Source of the DNA: Paludibacteraceae bacterium
GTDB taxonomy: Bacteria > Bacteroidota > Bacteroidia > Bacteroidales > Paludibacteraceae
Length of the DNA: 64,000 nt
Reading direction: 5' to 3'
NCBI GenBank assembly: GCA_017550335.1
Contig: JAFZPM010000034.1
Location: forward strand, 1 to 64,000
How positions within the stretch are numbered: the first letter of the stretch is position 1; each line of letters begins with the position of its first letter. This document shows positions 8,395 through 18,600 of this stretch, one piece after another. Under the pieces are notes generated by a model. It was not told the DNA's origin. It ran no database searches and saw only the letters and a list, made by a program, of their open reading frames with translations. The translations under genes and the position numbers were made by a program.

Positions 8395-10176
8395 TTAATT
8401 ATTGATGAAACATGGATTCCTGAAATATACGTTTCCGGAAAAATCTTCGAAACGGATTTTATCCTCCCCAAGGAAATAGATGAGGATGGTCTGCCGCCCT
8501 GTCACATCGACGGAGAGCGTCTGCCATTCTCCCTTTCGGGTGAGGTCATAGGCAATCTCTGTCGGGATGTGCGTACCATCCGGCAAGTCCTTTTCCGCTA
8601 TGAGCTTAACGGTTTGTCCGTCGAAGTCCGGCGTACACCGGCAGGAGACGGAGAATCTTACGTTTTCCCCCTCCTTCAGGTCACAAAAGGCATAAGGAGT
8701 ACGATTCACACAGTTCCCTTGATAGATGAAGGAGGCGACATCAGCCTTGCAGACCCCATAAAGAAGGCCCTCTCTTTTATCGATACAATTAGCTTCCTTC
8801 ACCATCTCCCTCGGGGCGAAACAGGTCGCCTTAAGCATCGAAACCATACCGACGGATAGGGAGACGAGAAGGAAAAACGCCATTCCACCGAGATATTTTT
8901 TCCCCACACCGGGATCTTCCTCTTTCTCTTGGATCCCATGGGTCAGGAAGAGGAAGAACGCGAAGGAGAGACATCCCATGTACCTATCCAGCAACGATTC
9001 CGTAAGGAAGACCACGGAGAAGACAAGGAGTACGGGACAGATGAGGATACGCTCCTTTTTCTTCGATGAAATCGACCAAAAGAGAAGGATGGCGACCAAA
9101 AGGAGCACGCCGAGAATACCCATCTGTGCCCATTCACTCAGATACTCATTGTGCGGCGCATAGGCGCAGGCGACACCCTCCTTGAAACCACGTTCGAGGT
9201 AGAGCGACACGAGCGGCGACTCTATATTATCCAACCCGTAGCCGATGAGCGGTTTGGCTTGAATCAACTCCCAGACCGACGGCCAGATCTCCGCCCTCGG
9301 ATCGTTCGCCAGCATCCCGCCTAATCCTCCCTCCATGAGCAGCTGATTCAAACGCGTAGGCAGAAGGAGCAATACTGCGGTGACGAGCAGGATGACACCT
9401 CCTCCAATCAGACACTTACGACGTGTGATCCGTGCACCGCACAACCATAGGGAAATCCCCAACAACGGCAGGCACAAGGTGATGATCCGTGAGTTGTTCA
9501 GCAAAAGGAAGGCCAGCGAAACAGCCAAGTAAAGCATCCACACGAAAGCCTCACGCTTAGAGAGGCTGCGTCCCTTCACCAAATAGGCCACCGCCGCATA
9601 CGAAAGCAGGATATTCAGTCCGGAATAGGTGCGGTGCGTGAAGCCGGTACAGACCTCCGTGAAATTGGAAAAGAAATCACGATAGAGTTCAAACGCCGCT
9701 CCCGACGACCAAAACCCAGTATAAGGAGAAGTGCAGAATGCCATGGAAAGGGCGATAAAAACCATAGAAAATGCGATGGAAAGGGCATTTCCTGCCACGA
9801 AGCATTTCAGCATGGCACGGGCATCGACCGCTCTCCGAAGAAGCAACGCGAAGAGAGGGAGGATGATCAACGAGAAACGTGGACCAAAGGTCTTCCGGAA
9901 CACCCAATCGGGCTGTTCAGCCACCCCAGCACTGAGCAGTCCCAACAGGGAGAGCGCCAGCAAGAGCAAGCACGGAAGGTCTTCCCTACCCAACCCCCTA
10001 AAAGTGCGTTTTTTCCCGATGGAATCGTAGATAATGATGCCTAAGGTAAAAAGCCCCCAGATAGAAAAGATCCAAGTGGAAAGATGTCTCGGAAGTGCGA
10101 TGGAAAGGGCAAAAAAGCAACTCAGCCACCGATACAGCGCATCCAATTTCGTCTCTATGTCTCTCACCTTTCCCAT
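8395..10176 (-). CDS. O-antigen ligase-like protein (Wzy_C) with C-terminal extracytoplasmic domain
   Basis: The product has 593 residues. About eleven membrane segments extend to residue 435, with the Wzy_C hallmark loop CAYAPHNEYLSEWAQMG. After the last helix comes a 150-residue strand-rich, membrane-free domain (RCTPDFDGQTVKL, then DLTRKGEWQTLSVDV) that is unusual for WaaL-type ligases. The protein at 53551-55335 has the same length and layout and shares the RKGEWQ core. The likely role is transfer or polymerisation of glycan on the periplasmic face. The start ATG lies 13 bases inside the flippase gene. Confidence 0.8.
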   Translation of the reverse strand: MGKVRDIETKLDALYRWLSCFFALSIALPRHLSTWIFSIWGLFTLGIIIYDSIGKKRTFRGLGREDLPCLLLLALSLLGLLSAGVAEQPDWVFRKTFGPRFSLIILPLFALLLRRAVDARAMLKCFVAGNALSIAFSMVFIALSMAFCTSPYTGFWSSGAAFELYRDFFSNFTEVCTGFTHRTYSGLNILLSYAAVAYLVKGRSLSKREAFVWMLYLAVSLAFLLLNNSRIITLCLPLLGISLWLCGARITRRKCLIGGGVILLVTAVLLLLPTRLNQLLMEGGLGGMLANDPRAEIWPSVWELIQAKPLIGYGLDNIESPLVSLYLERGFKEGVACAYAPHNEYLSEWAQMGILGVLLLVAILLFWSISSKKKERILICPVLLVFSVVFLTESLLDRYMGCLSFAFFLFLTHGIQEKEEDPGVGKKYLGGMAFFLLVSLSVGMVSMLKATCFAPREMVKEANCIDKREGLLYGVCKADVASFIYQGNCVNRTPYAFCDLKEGENVRFSVSCRCTPDFDGQTVKLIAEKDLPDGTHIPTEIAYDLTRKGEWQTLSVDVTGRQTILIYFLGEDKIRFEDFSGNVYFRNPCFINN

Positions 10177-11456
10177 CCGTCTGTCTTATTGGTTAATCTC
10201 CTCACATTCCATATCACGATACCTCCCGAGATGAGTATCTCGAGCACTTGCGCCACGATCCATGCGTAGGCCGCACCCGTGCCACCCAACTGCGGAATCC
10301 AGACAAGGTTCAGCGCGATGCAGGCAAGTCCGACAGCCAGTCCCACACATGGGGCATATTTCGTGAAGCCCAAACCATAAAGCCCTTGCACGGTGAACAT
10401 ACTCGCGATGATGACCAACGCTGGAATGACCGAAAGGAGGCGCAACAGGGGGATCCCCGCCAGGAACTCCTCTCCCAGAAGGATCTCCACCATCAGCGGA
10501 GCGGCCAAATAGGTGCATAGACTCACGGCCAGTCCGAATAGAAAGACGTAGACCGTCATCCGCTTATAGTAAATCCAGCCCGCACGGGACGACTCGTCCA
10601 TCTTCCTTGCGATGGAGGGGAATATCGCCGTATGGAGCGGCATGCTTGTCACCATCATGATGGCGCAGATGATCTTGTAGGCACCGGAGTAGATCCCCAC
10701 GTCATAATCGTCCTTGAACAATCCTAATATGGTCACGTTCGCTACCGTATAGAGGGCGGCGAACAAAGTGTTCAGAAAGATGGGGAAACCGTTTTTCAAC
10801 TGTGCGTCGCGCTCTTCCCGAATCGCCTCGGCGGATGGTCGCTTGATGTCATAGTGCCGGATGGCGAAGAGGAAACCGACAATGCCCATCACGGAGCAAG
10901 CGACGGAAGGCATGGCCGCATAGATCATGTAATCGTCCGGCACAGTAACCAACAGAACGGGCAAACCCATACCGACCAACTTGATGATGAAATTCAGGAC
11001 GGCGACATATCGCATATCCTCTATGCCTTGGAAAAACCAAGAGGGGAAAAAGACGTAGCCGATGTTGATGGCAAAGATGGCGACGTAAAGCAGGAGATCC
11101 TCCTCTATCCTGCCATATCCGATGGAAAGGAGGAAAAACAAGGCGGAGGAGATGACGAACAAGGAGAATTTCGCCGAGATAACGCCCCAGAACACATTGT
11201 CGACCTTGCGTCCATCGTTTACGGAGACCGCAACCGCCTTCGTGGCGGAGTAGTCGAAGCCATAGTTGATGATTATCGTGAAATACTGCACGACGCTTTG
11301 GGCGAATGTGACCTTCCCGAACATCTCCACACCCAGCGCACGAACAATGAAGGGGATGGCAAGGATGGGAATAATAGCGTTCGCCCCCTGTAATAATCCC
11401 AGGGAGAGAAAGTTCTTGACGATAGAGTCCCGCTTATCCAACAGATGCTGCGCCAT
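10164..11456 (-). CDS. Polysaccharide flippase (Wzx family)
   Basis: The product has 430 residues and about twelve membrane helices. The N-terminus (KNFLSLGLLQGANAIIPIL, IPFIVRALGVEMFGKVTFAQ) is typical of MOP-superfamily Wzx flippases. It moves undecaprenyl-linked repeat units across the inner membrane. It is the first glycan gene of the block and overlaps the ligase-like gene by 13 bases. Confidence 0.9.
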   Translation of the reverse strand: MAQHLLDKRDSIVKNFLSLGLLQGANAIIPILAIPFIVRALGVEMFGKVTFAQSVVQYFTIIINYGFDYSATKAVAVSVNDGRKVDNVFWGVISAKFSLFVISSALFFLLSIGYGRIEEDLLLYVAIFAINIGYVFFPSWFFQGIEDMRYVAVLNFIIKLVGMGLPVLLVTVPDDYMIYAAMPSVACSVMGIVGFLFAIRHYDIKRPSAEAIREERDAQLKNGFPIFLNTLFAALYTVANVTILGLFKDDYDVGIYSGAYKIICAIMMVTSMPLHTAIFPSIARKMDESSRAGWIYYKRMTVYVFLFGLAVSLCTYLAAPLMVEILLGEEFLAGIPLLRLLSVIPALVIIASMFTVQGLYGLGFTKYAPCVGLAVGLACIALNLVWIPQLGGTGAAYAWIVAQVLEILISGGIVIWNVRRLTNKTDGWER

Positions 11457-11476
11457 GCCCGATATGTTTACCGACG

Positions 11477-11484
11477 CAAATGTA
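11477..11484 (-). promoter_or_regulatory. Promoter -7 box for the polysaccharide operon
   Basis: TACATTTG on the minus strand, 20 bases before the flippase ATG, probably drives the flippase-to-GT4 operon. Confidence 0.55.
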
Positions 11485-11538
11485 CAAAATTAACGGAAGA
11501 AAGCGATAGGCCACATCCATGCGGCCTCATCCCGCGCA

Positions 11539-12093
11539 TCACACGTATCTCGCCCGCTCGCCCCCCACAAGTTTTGGCCGGCAATAGGCGGCGACCACAT
11601 GGGCGGCGCCGATTTGGTTAGGGGTAAGATGGACAGGGACAGCCACATCCTTGAGGTGCATGCCGATCAAGGTGTCGCCGATGTCCAATCCGGCGGAGGC
11701 TTTGATATGCTCCACCACGACAGGGCGACGGAAGCCATGGTATGCAGCCGTGGCGAAAGAACCGCCGCCATGCAGCCATGGAACGACGCAAACAGGCTCG
11801 TAGCCGTACCTGTCGGCACACTCCTCCTCGATCACCAGCGAGCGGTTCAGATGTTCGCAGCATTGGCATGCGAGGTAGATGCCCCGTTCGGACAATAGGT
11901 TGTGGGCCACCTCGAAGATGGCCTTGCCGATCGCCTCGCTTGAATTCTTGCCGATGGTACCACCCGCCACTTCACTCGACGAGCAACCTATCACGAAAAT
12001 AGACCCCGCCTTCATGGGGTGTTCATCCAACAGACCTGCGATAATCCTTCGGGTCTGTTCCGTAATCTGCTCCAGATCACCAACCATTTCCAT
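11539..12093 (-). CDS. UPF0340 / DUF436 family protein (YwlG-like)
   Basis: The product has 184 residues. It matches the conserved TIGR01440-type family: FVIGCSSSEVAGGTIG, ACQCCEHLNRSLVIEEE, VVPWLHGGGSFATAA and HLTPNQIGAAHV. The family's function is unknown. The start is put at ATG 12093, which has AGGGAGG nine bases upstream; a GTG nine codons earlier is possible. It has its own promoter and is likely an unrelated neighbour of the glycan genes. Confidence 0.9.
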   Translation of the reverse strand: MEMVGDLEQITEQTRRIIAGLLDEHPMKAGSIFVIGCSSSEVAGGTIGKNSSEAIGKAIFEVAHNLLSERGIYLACQCCEHLNRSLVIEEECADRYGYEPVCVVPWLHGGGSFATAAYHGFRRPVVVEHIKASAGLDIGDTLIGMHLKDVAVPVHLTPNQIGAAHVVAAYCRPKLVGGERARYV

Positions 12094-12121
12094 AACAAAA
12101 ATCCTCCCTTTAAAACGCACT

Positions 12122-12153
12122 CAAAGGTAGCCAAACTTTCATCCTTCCACAAA
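12122..12153 (-). promoter_or_regulatory. Promoter of the UPF0340 gene
   Basis: On the minus strand, TACCTTTG (12122-12129) is preceded 20 bases upstream by TTTG (12150-12153), a full Bacteroidetes promoter. Confidence 0.65.
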
Positions 12154-12158
12154 CTTTT

Positions 12159-14369
12159 TTAGAACTTCAGGATCTGGTGCCGCACACTACCCTTTTCGTC
12201 CTCAATCACAACCATATACAAACCCGCTCGCCATTCTCCGACAAAGAAATAGGCATTCGGTTGCCTCAACCGTCGGCTAATCATCTTCTTCCCGTTGGGC
12301 GCATAGATCGTGATGGAAGACTTTCCGCTCAATCCCTCGATATGCAGGTCCCCGTCCGTGTATTTAGGATAGATGGTCAGACGATCATCTTTCGTCACCG
12401 GAGCGGAGGTGGACTCCACCCGTTTCAGGAACACGGGCGTGGCGGCGCAGACATTGCCGCACGACACCCGCCAATCATAGAAATAGAGATACCAAGGTTT
12501 GTTGTTGATCCAAGCCAAATTTGCCCCATCCAAGGAGATCAGGCCATTGATTTCGTACGGAAAGGCGATATCATTGTCCGTGTGGGAGTGGTATAACGGG
12601 GCGGTGGTTCCCTGCGCGTCCATCCGGTACTTGCCTGGCGCCAATGTCACACCGATAGGCAGGCGATTCTCGCCGGGCGAGAGGCCTTCGTAGGTGCGGG
12701 ACGAGACGACCTCGCCCGTGGCATCATCCAACACGCGAATCACGGCGGTCAGGTTCTTGGATGGATAGATGGAGAGCGAATCGATGGTCAGCTCCTTGTA
12801 GACCGTGAAGAGCATCCATTCGGAGAAATCGGTGCGGGTCCACGTGTTGGTGGTGAGTCGTTTCTTGCCTACATAGCCCGTATAGGCGGAGGCATCCTTC
12901 ACATAGAGGTAGGAGGATTGTGCAGGGATCGTATATGGGCATAGATTGCCTTCCCCGATCACCTCCCGCAACGTCGAGTCTTTGTACCATACATAGTTGC
13001 CATTGCCTGTCACCTCCAGCGTCACATTGGTGCCAGCGTTTCCCTCCACATCCTTCACCTGCAGCAATCCGGAGGTAACCGTCACCTCGTCGGAAGCGGA
13101 TTCACAATGAGGGGAAGAAATCGTCAGACGATAGACGCCCGCATCCTTCACTCGCAAGGATGGCTCCGCCTTGTCCAACAAGACACCATCTTTTCTCCAC
13201 TCATATTTGAGCTGGGAGGCATCGTCGATGATGCCAGCCTGTAGGGTGACGAAGGAGGTGGCGCAGATCAACCGGTCCTCGCCCAAATCGGGCTGCAAGG
13301 TGGAGAGCAGGGAGACCGTGTCCCGACCGCTACACCAGCCGCTATCCGCAACCAACACATACGTTCCTTCCTCCCATACCGAGATGGAAGGATCCTGGGA
13401 GAAGCGCTTCCCGTCTCGTAGCCATTGGTAACGGAAGGCGTCCGACTGTCGATCGGGGGCGAACTTGTATGACTTGGAGCCTGTGCACAACGTCTTATCC
13501 ATGCCCAATTCAGGCTTGCGGCAGGATTGATAGGCCACATCCTTATAGGTGGTTCCTATGCGGATATCGTCCAGCCAAGTGTAGCAGGTCTCGGTGGGGC
13601 ACCATGTCTCGTCATCCCCGCCATGGAACGTCGAGATATAGAGGTCGTCCACCTTGTCGCCATTGGAGGTGAAACGCAGTCCTTTCAGCAGCAGGACCTG
13701 CTTCCCATCCACCCATATCTCCACCTCTCCGTCATAGGTGTCGCCATCCGTGTTGATCTTGACACGCTCCGCTATGTGGTACCATTTCCCACGTTCGAAG
13801 AGCACAGAAGAGCCGTCCGGGTAGAGAAGGTCATGGTCCTCCCCGTACTTATCAGGCTTATCCATGTGGTAGAGATAGAGCACGGCTTTGCCACCCGCCC
13901 GCCACATCAGACGGGCGGAGAATCCGTTCGTTCCGTCGCACAGATCGCCTCCGGAGCAGCATGCGCCACCACACAAACCGGGCAGCTTGCCACCATAGCT
14001 GGTGGTGCCCCACGAGAAATTCTCGGAAAAACGCAGGTTATAGGATGCGTACGCCTCCTCCCTGCTGTCGAACATCAGCTTCACTTGGCAGCCCGTCTCC
14101 TCAGGACCATAACCGCCTGCGGGATAGGTGATCCGCATCGATTGCAGACCGGAAGCCGCCTGGGTGGAGTCTATGACGGTACGGGACTCCAAGGCATTGT
14201 CCCACATATCCGTTCGGAAACCGTTCTCCTGGAACAGTGTGCGGGACATAGGGGTTCCGGACCGCAGATCCTCGAAGTTGGTGGAGGAGATCATCGCGGC
14301 GGAGAGGGTGGTCGGCAAAACGAACGACCCTATAGCGAGCAACCAATGTTTAGCTTTCCGGTATTTCAT
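12159..14369 (-). CDS. T9SS-secreted PL14-like polysaccharide lyase protein with Ig-like domains
   Basis: The product has 736 residues with a signal peptide at 1-24. Residues 28-275 fit the polysaccharide lyase 14 fold: YASYNLRFSENFSW, GGKLPGLCGG, GFSARLMWRAGGKAVLYLYH, a G-x-W-Y block, EIWVDGKQVL and FHGGDDETW. Two or three Ig-like modules follow (about 280-440), then a galactose-binding-like region. The tail (TIYPKYTDGDLHIEGLSG ... AGLYMVVIEDEKG) is a T9SS type A sorting signal. PL14 members cleave uronic-acid polymers (alginate, glucuronan), so a uronate-rich substrate is possible. Its position upstream of the polysaccharide operon suggests remodelling of a surface glycan, but this is inferred. 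Confidence 0.75.
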   Translation of the reverse strand: MKYRKAKHWLLAIGSFVLPTTLSAAMISSTNFEDLRSGTPMSRTLFQENGFRTDMWDNALESRTVIDSTQAASGLQSMRITYPAGGYGPEETGCQVKLMFDSREEAYASYNLRFSENFSWGTTSYGGKLPGLCGGACCSGGDLCDGTNGFSARLMWRAGGKAVLYLYHMDKPDKYGEDHDLLYPDGSSVLFERGKWYHIAERVKINTDGDTYDGEVEIWVDGKQVLLLKGLRFTSNGDKVDDLYISTFHGGDDETWCPTETCYTWLDDIRIGTTYKDVAYQSCRKPELGMDKTLCTGSKSYKFAPDRQSDAFRYQWLRDGKRFSQDPSISVWEEGTYVLVADSGWCSGRDTVSLLSTLQPDLGEDRLICATSFVTLQAGIIDDASQLKYEWRKDGVLLDKAEPSLRVKDAGVYRLTISSPHCESASDEVTVTSGLLQVKDVEGNAGTNVTLEVTGNGNYVWYKDSTLREVIGEGNLCPYTIPAQSSYLYVKDASAYTGYVGKKRLTTNTWTRTDFSEWMLFTVYKELTIDSLSIYPSKNLTAVIRVLDDATGEVVSSRTYEGLSPGENRLPIGVTLAPGKYRMDAQGTTAPLYHSHTDNDIAFPYEINGLISLDGANLAWINNKPWYLYFYDWRVSCGNVCAATPVFLKRVESTSAPVTKDDRLTIYPKYTDGDLHIEGLSGKSSITIYAPNGKKMISRRLRQPNAYFFVGEWRAGLYMVVIEDEKGSVRHQILKF

Positions 14370-14392
14370 GGCACGTATTTATTTGTTTAGCA

Positions 14393-14400
14393 TAAAGATA
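14393..14400 (-). promoter_or_regulatory. Probable promoter of the PL14-like gene
   Basis: TATCTTTA on the minus strand, 24 bases before the ATG, is one mismatch from TAnnTTTG. Confidence 0.4.
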
Positions 14401-14467
14401 CGAAAAGAATTAAGAATTACGAGTGATGAATTAAGAGTTAAAAAATACATTCTTTTATATTCATTTG

Positions 14468-14475
14468 TAAATTTG
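14468..14475 (+). promoter_or_regulatory. Probable promoter of the GldM-like gene
   Basis: TAAATTTG lies 63 bases before the ATG at 14539. It is divergent from the promoter of the PL14-like gene. Confidence 0.4.
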
Positions 14476-14538
14476 GGATTTGAAATTCAACTACCCCAAA
14501 GTGAGTTTTTTATTGTATTATTTTATGATGGATATTTT

Positions 14539-15525
14539 ATGAAGAAAGCTAAGCTCATTTTTCTTATGGCATTGCTCCCTTTTTTAGCCAATGCCCAAAA
14601 CAACATGTCAGAGAATACTGGTGAGACGGAACGTCCACCAATCGACCACTTCACGAAACGCCCCGTTGTCGTCGCCAAGAAGTCCGTATTATTGCGTGGA
14701 GAAAGATATGTGGCCGACGTGGTTATGGTAAATGCGGACCCTACTTCCACATATACGGTTTATATTCGTGATAAGAAAATCGAAAGCAACAGGATATCCT
14801 TTATATGCAACTCTGTAGGAACAAAATATATAAACGGTTATGTATTAGAAGAACAAAAGAAGGGGAAGAGACTTTCCTATCCATTTTCTATGGAATATGC
14901 GGTCACGGAACCAGGTATTGAAATTTCAACAAATAAGACGGACATCCTTTATGCAGGTGTACCAAGCATCATATCGATCAGGGAAAGTAACGTTTTCGCT
15001 CCGATTGAAGCATCCATTGATGGCGCCTCTACAAGGGTAATATCAGAACGTGAAGGTTGGGGCGAGTATGAAATAACGCCAGATACTTTAAGCGACAAAT
15101 GCAACGTGCATGTTATTACGAGGGATGGCTATGACAATAAAAGAATAATCATAGGGGGAAAACTATTCGGAGTCATTCCTTTGCCTCGTCCGACTGCCTA
15201 TATCCGCATCTCTTCGGAAGAGGAGTTTAACGGTGGCCTGATAGAGAAAAAGCGGATACTCTCCGCCAACGAAGTTTTCGCGCGAATGGATGAAAAGAAT
15301 CTTAGCAATATGGTAGTCAATGTTCTTAGCTTCGACATGAAGTTCTTCGGTAACGGAGGCTCCTCCAAAATTCTTCATTCCAAATCCGGAGAAATCACTG
15401 AACAAATGCGTAAAGAAATTGGCAACCTCAAGTCTGGCGCCACATTCCTTGTGACAAACATATCAGTAAAAACCCCTGACGAGAGGATACGGATGCTGTC
15501 GCCTATTGAATTGATCATCAAATGA
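14539..15525 (+). CDS. Periplasmic GldM-like protein (C-terminal domains only)
   Basis: The product has 328 residues with a signal peptide at 1-19 in place of a membrane anchor. The rest resembles the periplasmic domains of the T9SS motor protein GldM/PorM: an Ig-like part with YAGVPSIISIRESN, then GVIPLPRPTAYI in the position of the FRVKxIPDP linker, then a GldM_C-like domain (ILSANEVFARMDEKNLS, LSFDMKFFGNGG, SGEITEQMRKEIGNLKSGATFLVTNI). GldM proper is about 500 residues with an N-terminal helix that crosses the inner membrane. The start at ATG 14539 gives a clean signal peptide; upstream in-frame sequence is antisense to the neighbour. It may be a T9SS accessory factor or a paralogue with a new role. 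Confidence 0.65.
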   Translation: MKKAKLIFLMALLPFLANAQNNMSENTGETERPPIDHFTKRPVVVAKKSVLLRGERYVADVVMVNADPTSTYTVYIRDKKIESNRISFICNSVGTKYINGYVLEEQKKGKRLSYPFSMEYAVTEPGIEISTNKTDILYAGVPSIISIRESNVFAPIEASIDGASTRVISEREGWGEYEITPDTLSDKCNVHVITRDGYDNKRIIIGGKLFGVIPLPRPTAYIRISSEEEFNGGLIEKKRILSANEVFARMDEKNLSNMVVNVLSFDMKFFGNGGSSKILHSKSGEITEQMRKEIGNLKSGATFLVTNISVKTPDERIRMLSPIELIIK

Positions 15526-15595
15526 TTATATTGTTTACCACACGTTTGGCTGATTTTTAGCATTTCAATACACAATCAGTCGGCGCAAAAAACGA

Positions 15596-15633
15596 GGAAG
15601 GGAACCCATCCTTTGCAGGATCGATTCCCTTCC
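15596..15633 (-). terminator. Intrinsic terminator of carB
   Basis: A GGAAGGGAA / TTCCCTTCC stem is followed on the minus strand by CGTTTTTTGCG. It lies between carB and the convergent GldM-like gene. Confidence 0.75.
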
Positions 15634-15657
15634 CTTATATTACACAATAGAACTGAA

Positions 15658-18600
15658 TTAATATTCTTGCCAAGTCTTGATCTCGATGTCAGTCTCCTTC
15701 ATGTTGCAGAATGCCTTGATGAAGGCACTTGCCAAACGGGCGTTCGTCATCAACGGAATGTTATGGTCGATCGCGGAGCGACGGATCTTGTAACCGTTGG
15801 TCAACTCACGTCTAGTCTGGTTCTTAGGGATATTGACAACCAAATCCACTTGATGTTCCTGTAACAACGAAATGATATTCATGTTGTGGTTCTGCTCATC
15901 CGGCCAGCTAACCACTGTGGCCTCAACACCATGGTCGGCAAGGAACTTCTGCGTTCCCTCCGTAGCGTAGATCTTATATCCGCCAGCGGCGAGCAACTTG
16001 CAAGCGTCGAGCAGATCCACCTTGCCGCGGATATCACCGGAAGAGACCAAAACGCCCTTCTTCGGAACGACATATCCTACTGAAAGGAGGGAGGTCATGA
16101 TCGCGCTGTCGAAGTCCTTTCCGATGCAACCAACCTCACCCGTAGAGGACATGTCCACGCCCAATACAGGGTCCGCCTTATGCAGACGGGCGAAAGAGAA
16201 TTGGGAAGCCTTCACACCCACATAGTCGATATCGTAAGTAGAAGAATCCGGCTTCTCGAACGGTGCGTCCAACATGATCTTGGTAGCCGTCTCGATGAAG
16301 TTGCGCTTCAACACCTTGGATACGAATGGGAAGCTTCTCGAAGAACGCAAGTTACACTCGATCACCTTCACCGCATTGTCCTTCGCCAAGAATTGGATAT
16401 TGAATGGACCGCTGATGTTCAACTCCTTAGCGATCTTCTTGCTGACCTTCTTGATCTGACGAACCGTCTCCAAGTAGATCTTCTGTGCAGGGAATACCAA
16501 TGTGGCGTCACCTGAGTGGACACCGGCGAACTCGACGTGCTCGGAAATCGCATATTCAACGATCTCACCATTCTTAGCCACAGCGTCGAACTCGATCTCC
16601 TTAGCGCCTTGCAGGAAGGAAGATACAACGACTGGATACTCTTTGGAGACCTTAGCGGCCATCTTCAGGAACGTCTCCATCTGCTCACGGTTGTAGCAAA
16701 CGTTCATCGCCGCACCGGACAAGACGTAAGACGGACGGATCAGGACAGGGAAACCAACCTCCTTGATGAAGTTGTCGATGTCCTCCGAGCTGGTCAACTC
16801 GCCCCAACGAGGCTGGTCGATGCCCAATTGATCCAACATAGCGGAGAATTTGTGACGGTTCTCCGCACGGTCGATGGAAACAGGGGAAGTACCCAGTACC
16901 GGCACATTCTGACGATAAAGCTTCATCGCCAAGTTATTCGGAATCTGACCACCCACAGAGACGATCACACCCTTAGGGTTCTCCAAGTCGATGACATCCA
17001 ACACGCGCTCGAAGCTCAACTCGTCGAAGTAGAGGCGGTCGCACATATCATAGTCGGTGGAAACCGTTTCAGGGTTGTAGTTGATCATGATGGACTTATA
17101 ACCCAATTGACGGGCTGTCTTCACCGCATTCACGGAACACCAGTCGAACTCTACGGAAGAACCGATGCGGTAAGCACCAGAACCCAAGACAACGATGTTC
17201 TTGTCGTTTCTGTATGAATAATCGATGCTGTGCTCGGTCACGCCATAGGTCATGTACAAATAGTTGGTCAACTCAGGATGCTCCGAAGCGACCGTATTGA
17301 TGCGGCGTACGGCAGGTACGATATTCTGTTTCTTACGGAGGGCACGCACACGAAGAATCTCCTTCTCCATGTTGTTCGTAGGGTTCTCGGAGAAACGGGC
17401 GATCTGGAAGTCAGAGAAGCCAAGGCGTTTCGCCTCCCTCATCACGTCAGCCGGGATATCCTCGATCTTCTTGTATTGACCCAACACCTTCGTGTAGTCC
17501 ACGATGTTCTTCAACTTACCGATGAACCATTTGTCGATCTTCGTCAAATCGACGATTTTCTCGATGGAATAGCCCTTCTCCAAGGCGGCTGCGATGGCGA
17601 AGATACGCAAGTCGGTAGGGTGGGACAATTCCGTATCCAAGTCGCCGAACTCGATGTCATGGTTGCCGACGAAACCGTGCATACCCTGACCGATCATACG
17701 AAGACCCTTCTGCATGATCTCCTCGAAAGACTTACCGATGGACATGATCTCACCGACCGACTTCATGGAAGAGTTGATCTCACGGTCAACGCCCACGAAC
17801 TTGGACAAGTCCCAACGAGGGATCTTCACGATGATATAATCAACCGATGGAGCGACGTAAGCCGAGTTAGGCGTGCCCATCTCACCGATCTGGTCGAGGG
17901 AATAACCCAAAGCCAACTTAGCGGCCACGAAAGCCAACGGATAACCGGAAGCCTTGGAAGCCAAAGCGGACGAACGGCTCAGACGAGCGTTGATCTCGAT
18001 GATACGGTAGTCATTCGTCTCGGCGTTGAACGCATATTGGATGTTACACTCGCCGACGATGCCGATGTGACGCACCACCTTTTGGGAGATTTCCTGCAAC
18101 ATGCTGATCTGCTCCTGCGTGAGGGAGATGATCGGCGCCACCACGATACTCTCGCCCGTGTGGATGCCAAGCGGATCGAAGTTCTCCATCGGAACCACCG
18201 TGAAGCAGTGGTCGTTCTTGTCGCGGATCACCTCGAACTCGATCTCCTTCCAACCCTTCAGAGACTCCTCGACGAGGATCTGCTTAGAGTGAGCCAAGGC
18301 GCTGTCGCAGAGCTCAACGAACTCCTTCTCGTTGGCGCAGATACCTGAGCCCAAACCGCCCAATGCGTAGGCTGAGCGCACCATCACCGGATAACCGATG
18401 CGGCGAGCCACCGTCAAGGCATCCTCCATATTCTCGACAGCCTGTGAAACAGGAGTCTTCGCCTCGATCTCCTTCAGCTTCTTCACGAAGAGGTCTCGGT
18501 CTTCCGTGATCATGATCGCATCCACAGAAGTACCCAACACCTGCACGCCATATTTCTTCAAAGTACCAGAAGTATACAATTCAGTACCGCAGTTCAAAGC

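Noticed and set aside
9720..10130. Repeated GCGATGGAAAGGGC motif
   Set aside because: It encodes recurring ALSIA/ALSMA segments of membrane helices in the ligase-like protein; no independent signal.
14128..14538. N-terminal extension of the GldM-like frame by 137 codons
   Set aside because: The upstream part is antisense to the PL14-like gene and would bury a good signal peptide at 14539.
17230..18348. 372-codon plus-strand frame opposite carB
   Set aside because: It is a shadow of the carB codon pattern with His/Asp/Leu-rich low-quality sequence and no family motif.
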